Assembly: GCF_030272895.1 (NCBI RefSeq)
Contig: NZ_JALRNF010000024.1
Span: forward strand, 28,057 to 92,056
Length of the DNA: 64,000 bases
Origin: Pseudomonas sp. BGr12
GTDB taxonomy: Bacteria > Pseudomonadota > Gammaproteobacteria > Pseudomonadales > Pseudomonadaceae
Reading direction: 5' to 3'
The position numbers were made by a program, and so were the translations under genes. Within the stretch, counting starts at the first letter, position 1, and the number at the start of each line of letters is the position of its first letter. The notes under the pieces are model-generated. The model worked only from the letters and a program-made list of their open reading frames with translations. It was not told the origin of the DNA and did no database searches. Of the stretch, positions 34,889 to 46,054 are shown in pieces.

Positions 34889-35405
34889 GGGGTACTTCTC
34901 CCTGATTTCCTAATGAGGTATTGCTGTCGCCATATTTTTGACGGTTTTATGGTGTTAACCGTTTCTGGCTTGTAACAACAGAGCTAAGAACATTTATAAG
35001 GAGAACTTAGAAGATTTTTTCATAAAGGTTATGCGAAAAAAAACTTATGCGGTCTAAGCAAACCAAGACATTGTTCATATCAGGCGACCCGTCGATGCTG
35101 CGCTAGCTGGCATTTTTCGGGCGTCAGAAAAAGTTCAATTATTTTTTGCGGCAAAGGGCACGGATGTAGCGGAGGGGATGGAGGAAGAGCAGACGAGGCG
35201 ACAAATTTTTGGCAGATGCCAAGTGGCCATGTCGTTTTTCCACGTTCACGAAGTGTCTGTCAGACGAAGGTGTTGATTCCATTGAAATCCACCTGCGTTT
35301 TCAGCACTTTCTGGGTATCGGCCCAAGACTGGCGTGGTGGGTCGACCCCGCGAGAATCAGAGCGCTTTTCTGCGAAAAACCGTTCCGCAGCGGAGGAGAG
35401 CGCCC
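34889..35405. promoter_or_regulatory. 517-bp divergent control region between the secretion operon and the adhesin gene
   Basis: No gene is visible. The left half is AT-rich compared with the rest of the window. It contains a direct repeat TTATGCG at 35029-35035 and 35045-35051 (16 bp period) and an A8 run between them. No confident -35/-10 pair or FleQ-type box was found by eye. The adhesin ribosome binding site (GGAGGAG) is at the right end. Its length suggests both divergent units are regulated here. Confidence 0.5.
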
Positions 35406-38400
35406 ATGGCCAAGTTAATCGGGATTGTCAGCAAGGTAGTCGGTGAGGTCTTCGCAGTGGCCAACGACGGCACTCGTCGGGCACTGCTTGAAGGTGACCG
35501 GCTGTTTGCTGGCGAACAACTGGAGACCGGGGCTGCTGGCGCGGTAGCCGTTCGTCTGCAAAACGGCGGCGAACTCACCCTGGGGCGGGGCAGTAGCCTG
35601 GAGCTGACGCCGCAATTGCTGGCCGGTCAGGCGTCCCAGGTGGATTCGCCGGATGCCCTGACGCCAAGCCAGGCCCAGCTCACCGATGTGGAGAAACTCC
35701 AGCAAGCCATCGCTGCCGGTGCCGACCCCAGCCAGGAAGCCGATCCCACCGCCGCAGGCCCCGGCAGCGGCGGCGCAGCGGGTGCCCTGGGCGGTGGTCA
35801 CTCGTTCGTGATCCTCGATGAAGTGGCCGCTCGGGTCGATCCGGTCATCGGTTTCCCTACCGCCGGCTTCAATGGTTTTCCGGAAATCGCCGATCTGGAG
35901 GTCGGCGACTTCAACAACAATGACGCCCCCCCGCTGCTGCCGGTGGTGAACAATCCGGTCAGCCTCGTGGGGCTTGCCGTCGACGGTGGCGAGTTGTCCT
36001 TGAACGAGGCCAGCCTGGCACAGGGCTCGGCCAGCGATCCGGCGGCGCTGACCCGGGTGGGCAGCTTCACCGTGGTGGCGGCAGACGGCGTGTTCAATCT
36101 CAACGTCGGCGGCATCAATGTGGTGACCGGCGGGGTCGTGACCGGTGTCGGCCAGTCGATCACCACCGGGCTGGGCAATACCCTGACCATTACCGGCTAC
36201 GATGCGGCCACCGGCGTGGTCAGCTACAGCTACACCCTCACCGGCGCCGAGAGCCATCCTGCCGGCAACGGCAGCAACGGCCTGGGCGAGAGCATCACGG
36301 TGCTGGTCAGCGACAGCGATGGCGATGCCGCCAGCGGTTCGCTGGACATTGTCGTGATCGACGATGTCCCCCGTGCGGTAGACGATGGCCATGCGCTGAC
36401 GGCGTCGGAAAACCAGCTGGTGCTGACCGGCAATGTGCTGAGCAACGATGTGCAGGGTGCCGACCGTGTGCCTACCGGCCCCATCACTCCCGGCACCTTC
36501 GTCGGTACCTACGGCACCCTGGTGCTGGCGGCCGACGGTTCCTACACCTACACCTTGAACACCAGCGACCCGGACTTCATCAACCTCAAGGGCGGTGGCA
36601 ACGGGATCGAGACCTTCACCTACACCCTCACCGATGCCGACGGCGATAGCAGTAGCGCCAACCTGGTGCTCAATGTCAGCAACCTCAATGACCCGGTCGA
36701 ACTCAACGGGTTGAGCCTCAGCGGCGGCGAGCTGGTGCTGTTCGAGAAGAACCTGGACACCGGCAGCAGCCCCGATGCGGCGGCGCTGACCCGCAGTGGC
36801 ACCTTCACGGTGACGGCGGCCGATGGCTTGCAAACCCTGACTGTCGGGGGCATCACGGTCATCAGTGGCGGGGTGGTCAATGCCTTCCCGCAGTCGATCA
36901 CCACGGGCCTGGGCAGCACACTGAGCATCACCGGCTATAACCCGGCCACGGGTGAAGTGACCTACAGCTACACCCTGCAGGGCAATGGCGCCCAGGCAAG
37001 CCCCAGTGGCAGCGAAAGCTTCACCGTGGTGGCTACCGACACCGATGGCAGTAGCGCCAGCCTGAATATCGACGTCACCATTTTCGACGATGTGCCGACG
37101 GCGGCGGATGACAGCAACGCCGTCACCGCCACCGAGAACCAGCTGACCCTGACCGGCAACGTGCTCGGCAATGACGTGCAAGGTGCCGACCGTGTGCCCA
37201 CCGGCCCGGTCACGCCGCAGACCATCACCGGTACCTACGGCACCCTGGTGCTGGCGGCCGACGGTTCCTACACCTACACCTTGAACACCAGCGACCCGGA
37301 CTTCATCAACCTGAAGGGTGGTGGTAACGGGAGCGAGACCTTTACCTACACCATCACCGACTCCGATGGCGACAGCAGCACCGCCAAGCTGGTGCTCAAT
37401 GTCAGCAACCTCAACGATCCCGTGACCCTCACCGGCCTGAACGTCGAGGGCGGTGAGCTGACGGTCTACGAGAAAAATCTCGGCGACGGCAGTGCGCCCA
37501 ACAATGCCGCCCTGACCCAGGCCGGCAGCTTCACCGTGGGGGCGCCGGATGGCCTGCAGACCCTGACCGTCGGCGGCATCACCGTGGTCAGTGGCGGGGT
37601 GGCGGTGGGCTTTCCGCAATCGGCCACCACTCCATTGGGTAATACCCTGACCATCACCGGCTACAATGCCGCCACCGGTGTTGTCAGCTACACCTACACG
37701 CTGCTGGACAACGAGGCCCACGCCACTGGCAACGACGCCAACGGCCTGAGTGAAAGCTTCGTGGTCACCGCCACCGATACCGATGGCAGCAGTGCCAGTG
37801 GCAACATCGATGTGAATATCATCGATGACCTGCCGACCGCGGTTAACGACAGCAATGCCGTGACGGCCAGCGAGACCCAGCAAATCCTGACCGGCAACGT
37901 ACTGAGCAACGATGTCCAGGGCGCGGACCGCGTGACCACAGGGCCAATCGTCCCGCAAACCATCACCGGTACCTACGGCACCCTGGTGCTGGCGGCGGAT
38001 GGCACCTACACCTACACCCTGAACACCAGTGATCCGGACTTCATCAACCTAAAAGGCGGCGGTACCGGCTTCGAGACCTTCACCTACACCCTCAAGGATG
38101 CCGACGGCGACACCTCGACGGCCACTTTGAAACTCGATGTCAGCAACCTGAATGACCCGGTGACGCTCACGGGCCTGGATATCCACTGTGGCGAACTGAC
38201 GGTCTACGAAAAGCACCTCAGCGACGGTAGCAGCCCGGACGCTGGCGCCCTGACCCAGTCCGGCAGCTTCACCATCAGCGCCCCGGATGGCCTGCAGACC
38301 CTGGTCGTCGCCGGCGTCACCGTGATCAGCAACGGCGTCGGCAGCTTTCCGCAGTCCGGCACCACGCCGCTGGGCAATACCCTGACAATCACCGGTTACA

Positions 38401-41400
38401 ACCCTGCCACGGGCGTGGTGACCTACACCTACACCCTGGTGGACAACGAAGCGCACACCACCGGCAATGGCACCTTCCTGACCGAAGGCTTTGTGATCGT
38501 CGCCACCGATACCGATGGCAGTACCGCTCGCGGCACACTCGATGTGAACATCGTCGACGATGCCCCCAAGGCATACGACGACAGCAACGCCGTGACGGCC
38601 AGCGAGGCCCAGCTGACCCTGAGCGGCAACGTGCTGAGCAATGATGTCCAGGGCGCCGACCGCATTGCGAGCGGTCCGATCACCCCGCAAACCATCACCG
38701 GCACCTACGGCACCCTGGTATTGGCCGCCGACGGTTCCTACACCTATACGCTCGACACCAGCGATCCGGACTTCATCGCCCATGGCGCCGGCAATGGCAT
38801 CGAGACCTTCACCTACACCCTCAGGGACGCCGACGGCGACACCTCGACGGCCACCCTGAGACTCAATGTCAGCAACCTGAACGATCCGGTGACGATCAAG
38901 GGCCTGGATATCGAGTGTGGCGAACTGACGGTCTACGAAAAAAACCTCAGTGACGGCAGCAGCCCGAACGGGGCCGCCCTGACCCAGTCCGGCAGTTTCA
39001 CCATCACCGCTCCGGATGGCCTGCAGACCCTGGTCGTGGCGGGCGTCACGGTGATCAGCAACGGTGTCGGCGGCTTCCCGCAGTCGGGCACCACGCCGCT
39101 GGGCAACACCCTGACCATCACCGGTTATGACCCCGCCACGGGCGTGGTGACCTACACCTACACCCTGGTGGACAACGAAGCGCACACCACCGGCAATGGC
39201 ACCTTCCTGACCGAAGGCTTCGTGATCGTCGCCACCGACAAGGATGGCAGCAGCGCCCGCGGCACACTCGATGTGAATATCGTCGACGATGCGCCCAAGG
39301 CATACGACGACGTCAACACCACCACGGCCACGGAAACCCAGCTGATCCTGACCGGCAACGTGCTGAGCAACGATGTCCAGGGCGCCGACCGCATTACCAG
39401 CGGGCCAATCACCCCGCAATCCATCACGGGCAAATACGGCACCCTGGTGCTGGCGGCCGACGGCACCTACACCTACACGTTGAACACCAGTGATCCGGAT
39501 TTCATCAGCCTCAAGGGTGGCGCAACCGGTACCGAGACCTTTACCTACACCCTCAAGGATGCGGACGGTGACACCAGCACCGCGACCCTGAAACTCAACG
39601 TCAGCAACCTGGACAACCCGGTCACCATCGATGGCCTGAACGTCAACGGCGGCGAACAGACGGTCTACGAGAAGAACCTCGGTGACGGCACCAGCCCGGA
39701 CACCGCGGCCCTGACCCGCACCGGCAGCTTTACGGTGACCGCGCCGGACGGCCTGCAGACCCTGACCGTCGGTGGCATCAACGTGGTCAGTGGCGGGGTG
39801 GTCGCAGGTTTCCCGCAAACCGGCACCACGCCGCTGGGCAACTCGCTGACCATCACCGGCTACAACCCGGCGACCGGCGTGGTCAGCTACACCTACACCT
39901 TGCTCGATAGCGAAAACCACCCGGATGCCAACGGCATCAATGACCTCAACGAGGCCATCCCTGTCACGGCGGTCGATCGTGATGGCAGCACCGCCAATGC
40001 GACCCTGGATGTGACCATCGTCGACGACCTGGGATCGGTAGTGGGGGCGGAGCGTTCGGTGACGCCGGGGCAGGTCGATTCCAACCTGCTGCTGACCATC
40101 GACGTCTCCGGCAGCATGAGCAACTACTCCGGGGTGTCTGGCAAGACCCGTCTGGAACTGGCCAAGGAAGCCATCAATGCCTTGCTCGACAAGTACGACG
40201 AGATGGGCGACGTCAAGGTCCAGATCGTCACCTTCAGCAGCGGCGCCACGGTCCTGTCGACGTCGTGGGTGACGGTGGCCGAGGCCAAGGCCCTGGTCAG
40301 CGGCCTCAATTCCGGTGGCGGCACCAACTACGACGCGGCGGTGGCCGCGGCGCAGTCGGCCTTCAGCACGGCAGGCAAACTGACCGGCGCGCAGAACATC
40401 GGTTACTTCTTCTCCGACGGCAACCCCACCAACGGACAGGCGATCGGCACCGCTGACGAGGCCGCCTGGAAGACCTTCCTCGACAACAACGGGATCAAGT
40501 CCTATGCCATTGGCCTGGGCACCGGTGTCAACGACAGCAACCTCAACCCCCTGGCCTACGACGGTAGTTCGCATACCGACACCAACGCCGTGGTGGTCAC
40601 CGATCTCAATGCCCTGAACCAGGTGCTGTCGGGCACCGTGCAGGGCGCGCCGATCACCGGCAGCCTGATGAGCGGTGGCACCTTCGGCGCCGATGGCGGC
40701 TTCATCAAGGCGCTGCTGGTCGACGGCACGACCTACACCTACGATCCCAAGGCCAATGGCGGGCAGGGCAGCTACACCGCCACCGGCACCGATCGTGGCA
40801 GCTTCGACACGGCCACCAACACCTTCAACATCAAGACCGTGCTCGGCGGCACCCTGCTGGTCGACATGGACACCGGCGAGTTCACCTACACGCCACCGAA
40901 GGACAGCGGCAGTGCGGTGACCGAGAACATCGGCTTCACGGCCAGTGACAACGATGGCGACCTCAGCAGCGCCAACCTGGTGGTCAATGTCTACTCCAAC
41001 GCAGCACCCGTGGCCGGGGCCGACCATATCATCACCAACATCCTCTCCAGCAGCCTTACCGTGCCGGGCGAGGCATTGCTGGCCAACGACAGCGACGCCA
41101 ACGGCGATCCGCTCAACGCATCGCCGATCACCTTCAACACCAACTGGGCCAAGGGGGCGGGCTTCTCGGTGGGCAGTGGCACGCCGTCGCTGAACTTCTC
41201 GAGCAACACCAACAACCTGAGCAACCAGTTCAAGGCCCTGGAGCGCAGTGCGTTCCGCGGTGCCGCGAATGCCACCACCGCAGCGCTGATCGTCAATGGC
41301 TACCTGGGTTCGCTGTCGAGCGGCGCCAACGCCGAAGATGTGCTGACCATCAGCTTGAAAAAAGGCGAATCGCTCAAGCTCGATCACGATCGGCCGGCCG

Positions 41401-42494
41401 GCAATATCCTGATGGAGTGGAAGGATGAGAACGGCGTCTATCAGACCATCGCCGACGGTTCCAGCTTCACCGCCAGTCATGACGGTGTCTACAGCATCCA
41501 TGTGGTCAACCAGTCCAACCCCAGCGGCAGCAACCCCACCGCGCAGGAGAACTACGCACTGACCATGACGGTCGACTACGCCAATACCCAGCCCGACACC
41601 TACTACGGCACCTATACGGTCAGTGACGGACACGGTGGCACTGGCACGGGCAACGTGGATATTTCCTACCAGGCAGGCGCTACCCTGACTGGCACCGGGG
41701 GTGATGACATCCTGCTGGCCGGGTCGGGCGATGACACCCTCAATGCCGGTGCCGGCAATGACGTACTGATCGGCGGTGCCGGCAACGACACCCTCAATGG
41801 CGGCGATGGCAACGACCTGCTGATCGGTGGCGACGGCAATGACCTGCTGATCGGCGGCGACGGTATCGACACGGCCAGCTATGCCGGTGCCGGCGGGCCG
41901 GTGACCGTCAGCCTGGCGACCACTTCGGCACAGAATACGTTCGGGGCAGGAACGGACACCCTGAGCGGGATCGAGAACCTGATCGGTTCGGACTACAACG
42001 ACAACCTCACCGGCGACGGCAATGCCAACCTGCTCAGCGGCGGGTTGGGCAACGACACGCTCAATGGCGGCGGGGGCAACGATGTGCTGATCGGCGGGCC
42101 GGGGAACAACACCCTGAGCGGGGGCGCCGGCAGCGATACTTTCCTCTGGCAGCAAGGCAACAGCGGTCACGATGTGGTGAGCGACTTCACTCCGGGCACC
42201 GACCGGCTCGACCTGTCGCAACTGCTCCAGGGCGAGAACGCCACTTCGGCGTCACTGGATGATTACCTGCACTTCAAGGTCACCGGCAGCGGCGCCGGCG
42301 TGGTGTCGACCATCGAGGTGAGTGTGGTGGCGGGGGCGGCACCGACCCAGACCATCGATCTTGCCGGGGTCAACCTGGCCCAGCATTACGGGGTGACGGC
42401 GGGGGCCGGCGGGGTGATTGCGGCGGGGCAGGACACGGCGACCATCATCAACGGCATGCTCAACGATCATTCGTTGAAGGTGGATACCGTGTAA
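35406..42494 (+). CDS. large RTX adhesin with LapA-type retention module, secreted by type I secretion
   Basis: 2362 residues from the ATG at 35406 (MAKLIGIVSKVVGEVFAV). Residues 1-180 form a retention module with the LapG-type site TAAG at residues 115-118. In LapA-family adhesins this module plugs the outer membrane channel and holds the protein on the surface until the periplasmic protease LapG cuts it. Residues about 182-1540 are 5.5 tandem units, each an Ig-like/T1SS-143 part plus a VCBS part. A VWA domain follows (MIDAS DVSGSMS at 1566-1572), then further Ig-like parts, RTX nonapeptides (about 2096-2230) and a C-terminal secretion signal. There is no N-terminal signal peptide, as expected. 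Only two cysteines are seen (928 and 1171). The dedicated exporter is divergent. It is shorter than LapA (over 5000) and may be nearer MapA-like adhesins. Role: attachment and biofilm formation. Confidence 0.93.
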   Translation: MAKLIGIVSKVVGEVFAVANDGTRRALLEGDRLFAGEQLETGAAGAVAVRLQNGGELTLGRGSSLELTPQLLAGQASQVDSPDALTPSQAQLTDVEKLQQAIAAGADPSQEADPTAAGPGSGGAAGALGGGHSFVILDEVAARVDPVIGFPTAGFNGFPEIADLEVGDFNNNDAPPLLPVVNNPVSLVGLAVDGGELSLNEASLAQGSASDPAALTRVGSFTVVAADGVFNLNVGGINVVTGGVVTGVGQSITTGLGNTLTITGYDAATGVVSYSYTLTGAESHPAGNGSNGLGESITVLVSDSDGDAASGSLDIVVIDDVPRAVDDGHALTASENQLVLTGNVLSNDVQGADRVPTGPITPGTFVGTYGTLVLAADGSYTYTLNTSDPDFINLKGGGNGIETFTYTLTDADGDSSSANLVLNVSNLNDPVELNGLSLSGGELVLFEKNLDTGSSPDAAALTRSGTFTVTAADGLQTLTVGGITVISGGVVNAFPQSITTGLGSTLSITGYNPATGEVTYSYTLQGNGAQASPSGSESFTVVATDTDGSSASLNIDVTIFDDVPTAADDSNAVTATENQLTLTGNVLGNDVQGADRVPTGPVTPQTITGTYGTLVLAADGSYTYTLNTSDPDFINLKGGGNGSETFTYTITDSDGDSSTAKLVLNVSNLNDPVTLTGLNVEGGELTVYEKNLGDGSAPNNAALTQAGSFTVGAPDGLQTLTVGGITVVSGGVAVGFPQSATTPLGNTLTITGYNAATGVVSYTYTLLDNEAHATGNDANGLSESFVVTATDTDGSSASGNIDVNIIDDLPTAVNDSNAVTASETQQILTGNVLSNDVQGADRVTTGPIVPQTITGTYGTLVLAADGTYTYTLNTSDPDFINLKGGGTGFETFTYTLKDADGDTSTATLKLDVSNLNDPVTLTGLDIHCGELTVYEKHLSDGSSPDAGALTQSGSFTISAPDGLQTLVVAGVTVISNGVGSFPQSGTTPLGNTLTITGYNPATGVVTYTYTLVDNEAHTTGNGTFLTEGFVIVATDTDGSTARGTLDVNIVDDAPKAYDDSNAVTASEAQLTLSGNVLSNDVQGADRIASGPITPQTITGTYGTLVLAADGSYTYTLDTSDPDFIAHGAGNGIETFTYTLRDADGDTSTATLRLNVSNLNDPVTIKGLDIECGELTVYEKNLSDGSSPNGAALTQSGSFTITAPDGLQTLVVAGVTVISNGVGGFPQSGTTPLGNTLTITGYDPATGVVTYTYTLVDNEAHTTGNGTFLTEGFVIVATDKDGSSARGTLDVNIVDDAPKAYDDVNTTTATETQLILTGNVLSNDVQGADRITSGPITPQSITGKYGTLVLAADGTYTYTLNTSDPDFISLKGGATGTETFTYTLKDADGDTSTATLKLNVSNLDNPVTIDGLNVNGGEQTVYEKNLGDGTSPDTAALTRTGSFTVTAPDGLQTLTVGGINVVSGGVVAGFPQTGTTPLGNSLTITGYNPATGVVSYTYTLLDSENHPDANGINDLNEAIPVTAVDRDGSTANATLDVTIVDDLGSVVGAERSVTPGQVDSNLLLTIDVSGSMSNYSGVSGKTRLELAKEAINALLDKYDEMGDVKVQIVTFSSGATVLSTSWVTVAEAKALVSGLNSGGGTNYDAAVAAAQSAFSTAGKLTGAQNIGYFFSDGNPTNGQAIGTADEAAWKTFLDNNGIKSYAIGLGTGVNDSNLNPLAYDGSSHTDTNAVVVTDLNALNQVLSGTVQGAPITGSLMSGGTFGADGGFIKALLVDGTTYTYDPKANGGQGSYTATGTDRGSFDTATNTFNIKTVLGGTLLVDMDTGEFTYTPPKDSGSAVTENIGFTASDNDGDLSSANLVVNVYSNAAPVAGADHIITNILSSSLTVPGEALLANDSDANGDPLNASPITFNTNWAKGAGFSVGSGTPSLNFSSNTNNLSNQFKALERSAFRGAANATTAALIVNGYLGSLSSGANAEDVLTISLKKGESLKLDHDRPAGNILMEWKDENGVYQTIADGSSFTASHDGVYSIHVVNQSNPSGSNPTAQENYALTMTVDYANTQPDTYYGTYTVSDGHGGTGTGNVDISYQAGATLTGTGGDDILLAGSGDDTLNAGAGNDVLIGGAGNDTLNGGDGNDLLIGGDGNDLLIGGDGIDTASYAGAGGPVTVSLATTSAQNTFGAGTDTLSGIENLIGSDYNDNLTGDGNANLLSGGLGNDTLNGGGGNDVLIGGPGNNTLSGGAGSDTFLWQQGNSGHDVVSDFTPGTDRLDLSQLLQGENATSASLDDYLHFKVTGSGAGVVSTIEVSVVAGAAPTQTIDLAGVNLAQHYGVTAGAGGVIAAGQDTATIINGMLNDHSLKVDTV
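35948..40025 (+). repeat. tandem 725-739 bp repeats inside the adhesin gene (5 full units plus a half)
   Basis: Unit starts at about 35948, 36687, 37412, 38151, 38880 and 39611. Each codes for N-D/N-P-V start, GELxVYEKNL, a GLQTLTVGGI strand, ITGYNPATG and the VCBS signature GTYGTLVLAADG with YTYTLNTSDPDF. Some stretches are nearly identical between units at the DNA level, which favours recombination and makes assembly errors possible. Confidence 0.88.
41693..42140 (+). repeat. RTX nonapeptide repeat array (calcium-binding)
   Basis: About seven consecutive GGxGxDxLx-type units (for example GGAGNDTLN and GGDGNDLLI), an interruption, then about four more before the C-terminal secretion signal. 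These fold as a calcium-dependent beta roll outside the cell and aid directional export. Confidence 0.88.
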
Positions 42495-42503
42495 CCGGCA
42501 TGC

Positions 42504-42562
42504 AATCGCGGGGCCATCCCGCTCCAACCGACGGTTTTTGGAGCGGGCTTTCCCCCCGATGG
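42504..42562. repeat. degenerate REP pair after the adhesin gene
   Basis: AATCGCGGGGCCATCCCGCT and its inverted partner TTGGAGCGGGCTTTCCCC, both with changes from the canonical REP. The inner arms can pair (CCCGCTCCAA / TTGGAGCGGG). It probably marks the 3' end of the adhesin transcript. Confidence 0.7.
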
Positions 42563-42596
42563 GGTGTGAGCGCCTACAGGGATTTGCAGAGGTGTT

Positions 42597-42962
42597 TCAT
42601 GAAGGCCGTCGCAGGGTCGTCTGGCGCAGGATGTAGATGCTGACCAGCACCGCGCTGGTCAGCATGAAGGCGCGCGCCCAGGGCAGTGGCACCAGGTAGC
42701 AGGACAGGCCGATGCTCAACCACATCAGGCCGATCGCATAGACCTTGCCCTTGAGCGGGATGCCTTCACCACTGAGGTAGTCACGGATCCACGGCCCGAG
42801 CTGCGGGTGATTGATCAGCCAATGGTGAAAGCGCGGCGAGCTGCGGGCGAAGCAGGCCGCAGCCAGGAGCAGGAAAGGGGTGGTCGGCAACACCGGCAGG
42901 AAGATCCCGATCACCCCCAGCGCAACGCTGAGCCAGCCGGTGGCCAGCAGCAGGTAGCGCAT
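42597..42962 (-). CDS. YbaN family (DUF454) small inner membrane protein
   Basis: 121 residues from the ATG at 42962; a TTG three codons upstream is an alternative. It has three to four hydrophobic segments and the family signature GIFLPVLPTTPFLLLAAACFARSSPRFHHWLINH, which is highly conserved in DUF454. The function of the family is unknown. It starts 10 bp after the stop of the upstream YecA-like gene, so the two are likely co-transcribed. Confidence 0.9.
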   Translation of the reverse strand: MRYLLLATGWLSVALGVIGIFLPVLPTTPFLLLAAACFARSSPRFHHWLINHPQLGPWIRDYLSGEGIPLKGKVYAIGLMWLSIGLSCYLVPLPWARAFMLTSAVLVSIYILRQTTLRRPS

Positions 42963-42972
42963 TGACGCCAAC

Positions 42973-43566
42973 TCAGTGGTGGCGTGGCTTGAGCAGCGCG
43001 GGTGCTGGTTTTTCGTCCGGCGCGTGCTGCAGCAGGTACAGCGCGGTCAGGGCCTCTGGAATCTGGACGATCATGTCGTCCTGCAGGTTGGCATCCTTGG
43101 CGATGTCTTCGAATTCAGGCTGCTCGTCGAACAGGCCCGAACCGACCATGATCGGCAGGAGCATTTCGCTGACTTCTTCCTCGGCGGTCTCGAACCAGGC
43201 TTCTTCACGCATGAATACGCCTTCCATGAAGCCGATGCACCAGCCGCGCAGGTCGGAATCGTCCGGCTCCTCGCCCAGGTCGAGGTCGCAAGGCAGTTCG
43301 AACTCCTCGTCGCTGGCCAGCTGGCGAGCGATATGGGCCTTGAGCTGGATCAGCGTGGCTTCGATCTCTTCGCGCTGGGCGTCGTCCTTGTAGTGCGGCT
43401 CTTCGGCGAACAAGGCTTCGATCCATTCACGCTCGGGAACGACCTCGGTACCGATCGACAGCGCGGTCAGGTAGCCGTGGGCGGCAACGTAGTCCAGCGC
43501 CTCCTCGTGCAGCTCGTCGGCGTCGAGGAAGGCTTGCAGGCGGGTCAATTGCTCGGCGAAGGACAT
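42973..43566 (-). CDS. YecA/YgfB (UPF0149) family protein
   Basis: 197 acidic, all-helical residues (MSFAEQLTRLQAFLDADEL) with the UPF0149 core around LRGWCIGFMEGVFMREEAW. It lacks the C-terminal SEC-C zinc motif found in some YecA proteins. The family has no settled biochemical role. It is divergent from recQ, with a 246-bp region between them, and is followed closely by the YbaN-like gene. Confidence 0.87.
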   Translation of the reverse strand: MSFAEQLTRLQAFLDADELHEEALDYVAAHGYLTALSIGTEVVPEREWIEALFAEEPHYKDDAQREEIEATLIQLKAHIARQLASDEEFELPCDLDLGEEPDDSDLRGWCIGFMEGVFMREEAWFETAEEEVSEMLLPIMVGSGLFDEQPEFEDIAKDANLQDDMIVQIPEALTALYLLQHAPDEKPAPALLKPRHH

Positions 43567-43676
43567 TACGGGGCTACCTTGGGAATAAACGATGACTGAA
43601 TTCTAGCACCTTGCAGCGCAGACAAGGCAAAGGAAGACGTCTATCGCAGAGCATCCTGTGAAGGCGGACGCTCGGG

Positions 43677-43731
43677 TATAATGCCCGGCTTTTGCCCCGG
43701 GCCGCCCGTATCACGTGGCCGGGGTAAAAGC
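43677..43731 (+). promoter_or_regulatory. recQ promoter -10 and structured leader hairpin
   Basis: TATAAT at 43677-43682 has no good -35 partner. It is followed within 6 bp by a long imperfect hairpin: GCTTTTGCCCCGGGCC (43688-43703) against GGCCGGGGTAAAAGC (43717-43731), with one G-U pair and one bulge. If transcription starts just after the -10, the hairpin would be at the very 5' end of the recQ mRNA, about 80 nt before the start codon. Confidence 0.45.
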
Positions 43732-43812
43732 TGCTTACGCATTTTTGGGTGTGGCAAGCGCGTTTTTCATCCAGCCTGTGCCCAGGATGGTTCTGCGATT
43801 TTTGGAGTTTTT

Positions 43813-45948
<2,136 letters not shown>

Positions 45949-46023
45949 GGCTGTTTTGTCATCATTTATAACGATTGTTAGCCCGATAGATCCTTGCCTG
46001 TTGTGCAGGGACATGGTTAGCTG

Positions 46024-46036
46024 ACTAATAATTAGT
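46024..46036. promoter_or_regulatory. MarR-type operator upstream of the MarR gene
   Basis: ACTAAT A ATTAGT is a perfect 13-bp palindrome, 18 bp before the start codon. Autorepression by the MarR protein is the likely use. Confidence 0.5.
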
Positions 46037-46054
46037 TCTGATGATGAGTTTTCT

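Noticed and set aside
35948..40025. Regular repeats considered as a CRISPR array
   Set aside because: The period is about 730 bp and in frame with a protein; there are no short repeats with unique spacers and no cas genes.
35415..42221. Two very long antisense frames (847 and 1390 codons) across the adhesin gene
   Set aside because: They repeat with the adhesin units and are rich in Gly, Val and Asp without any domain. They arise from repetitive GC-rich coding sequence.
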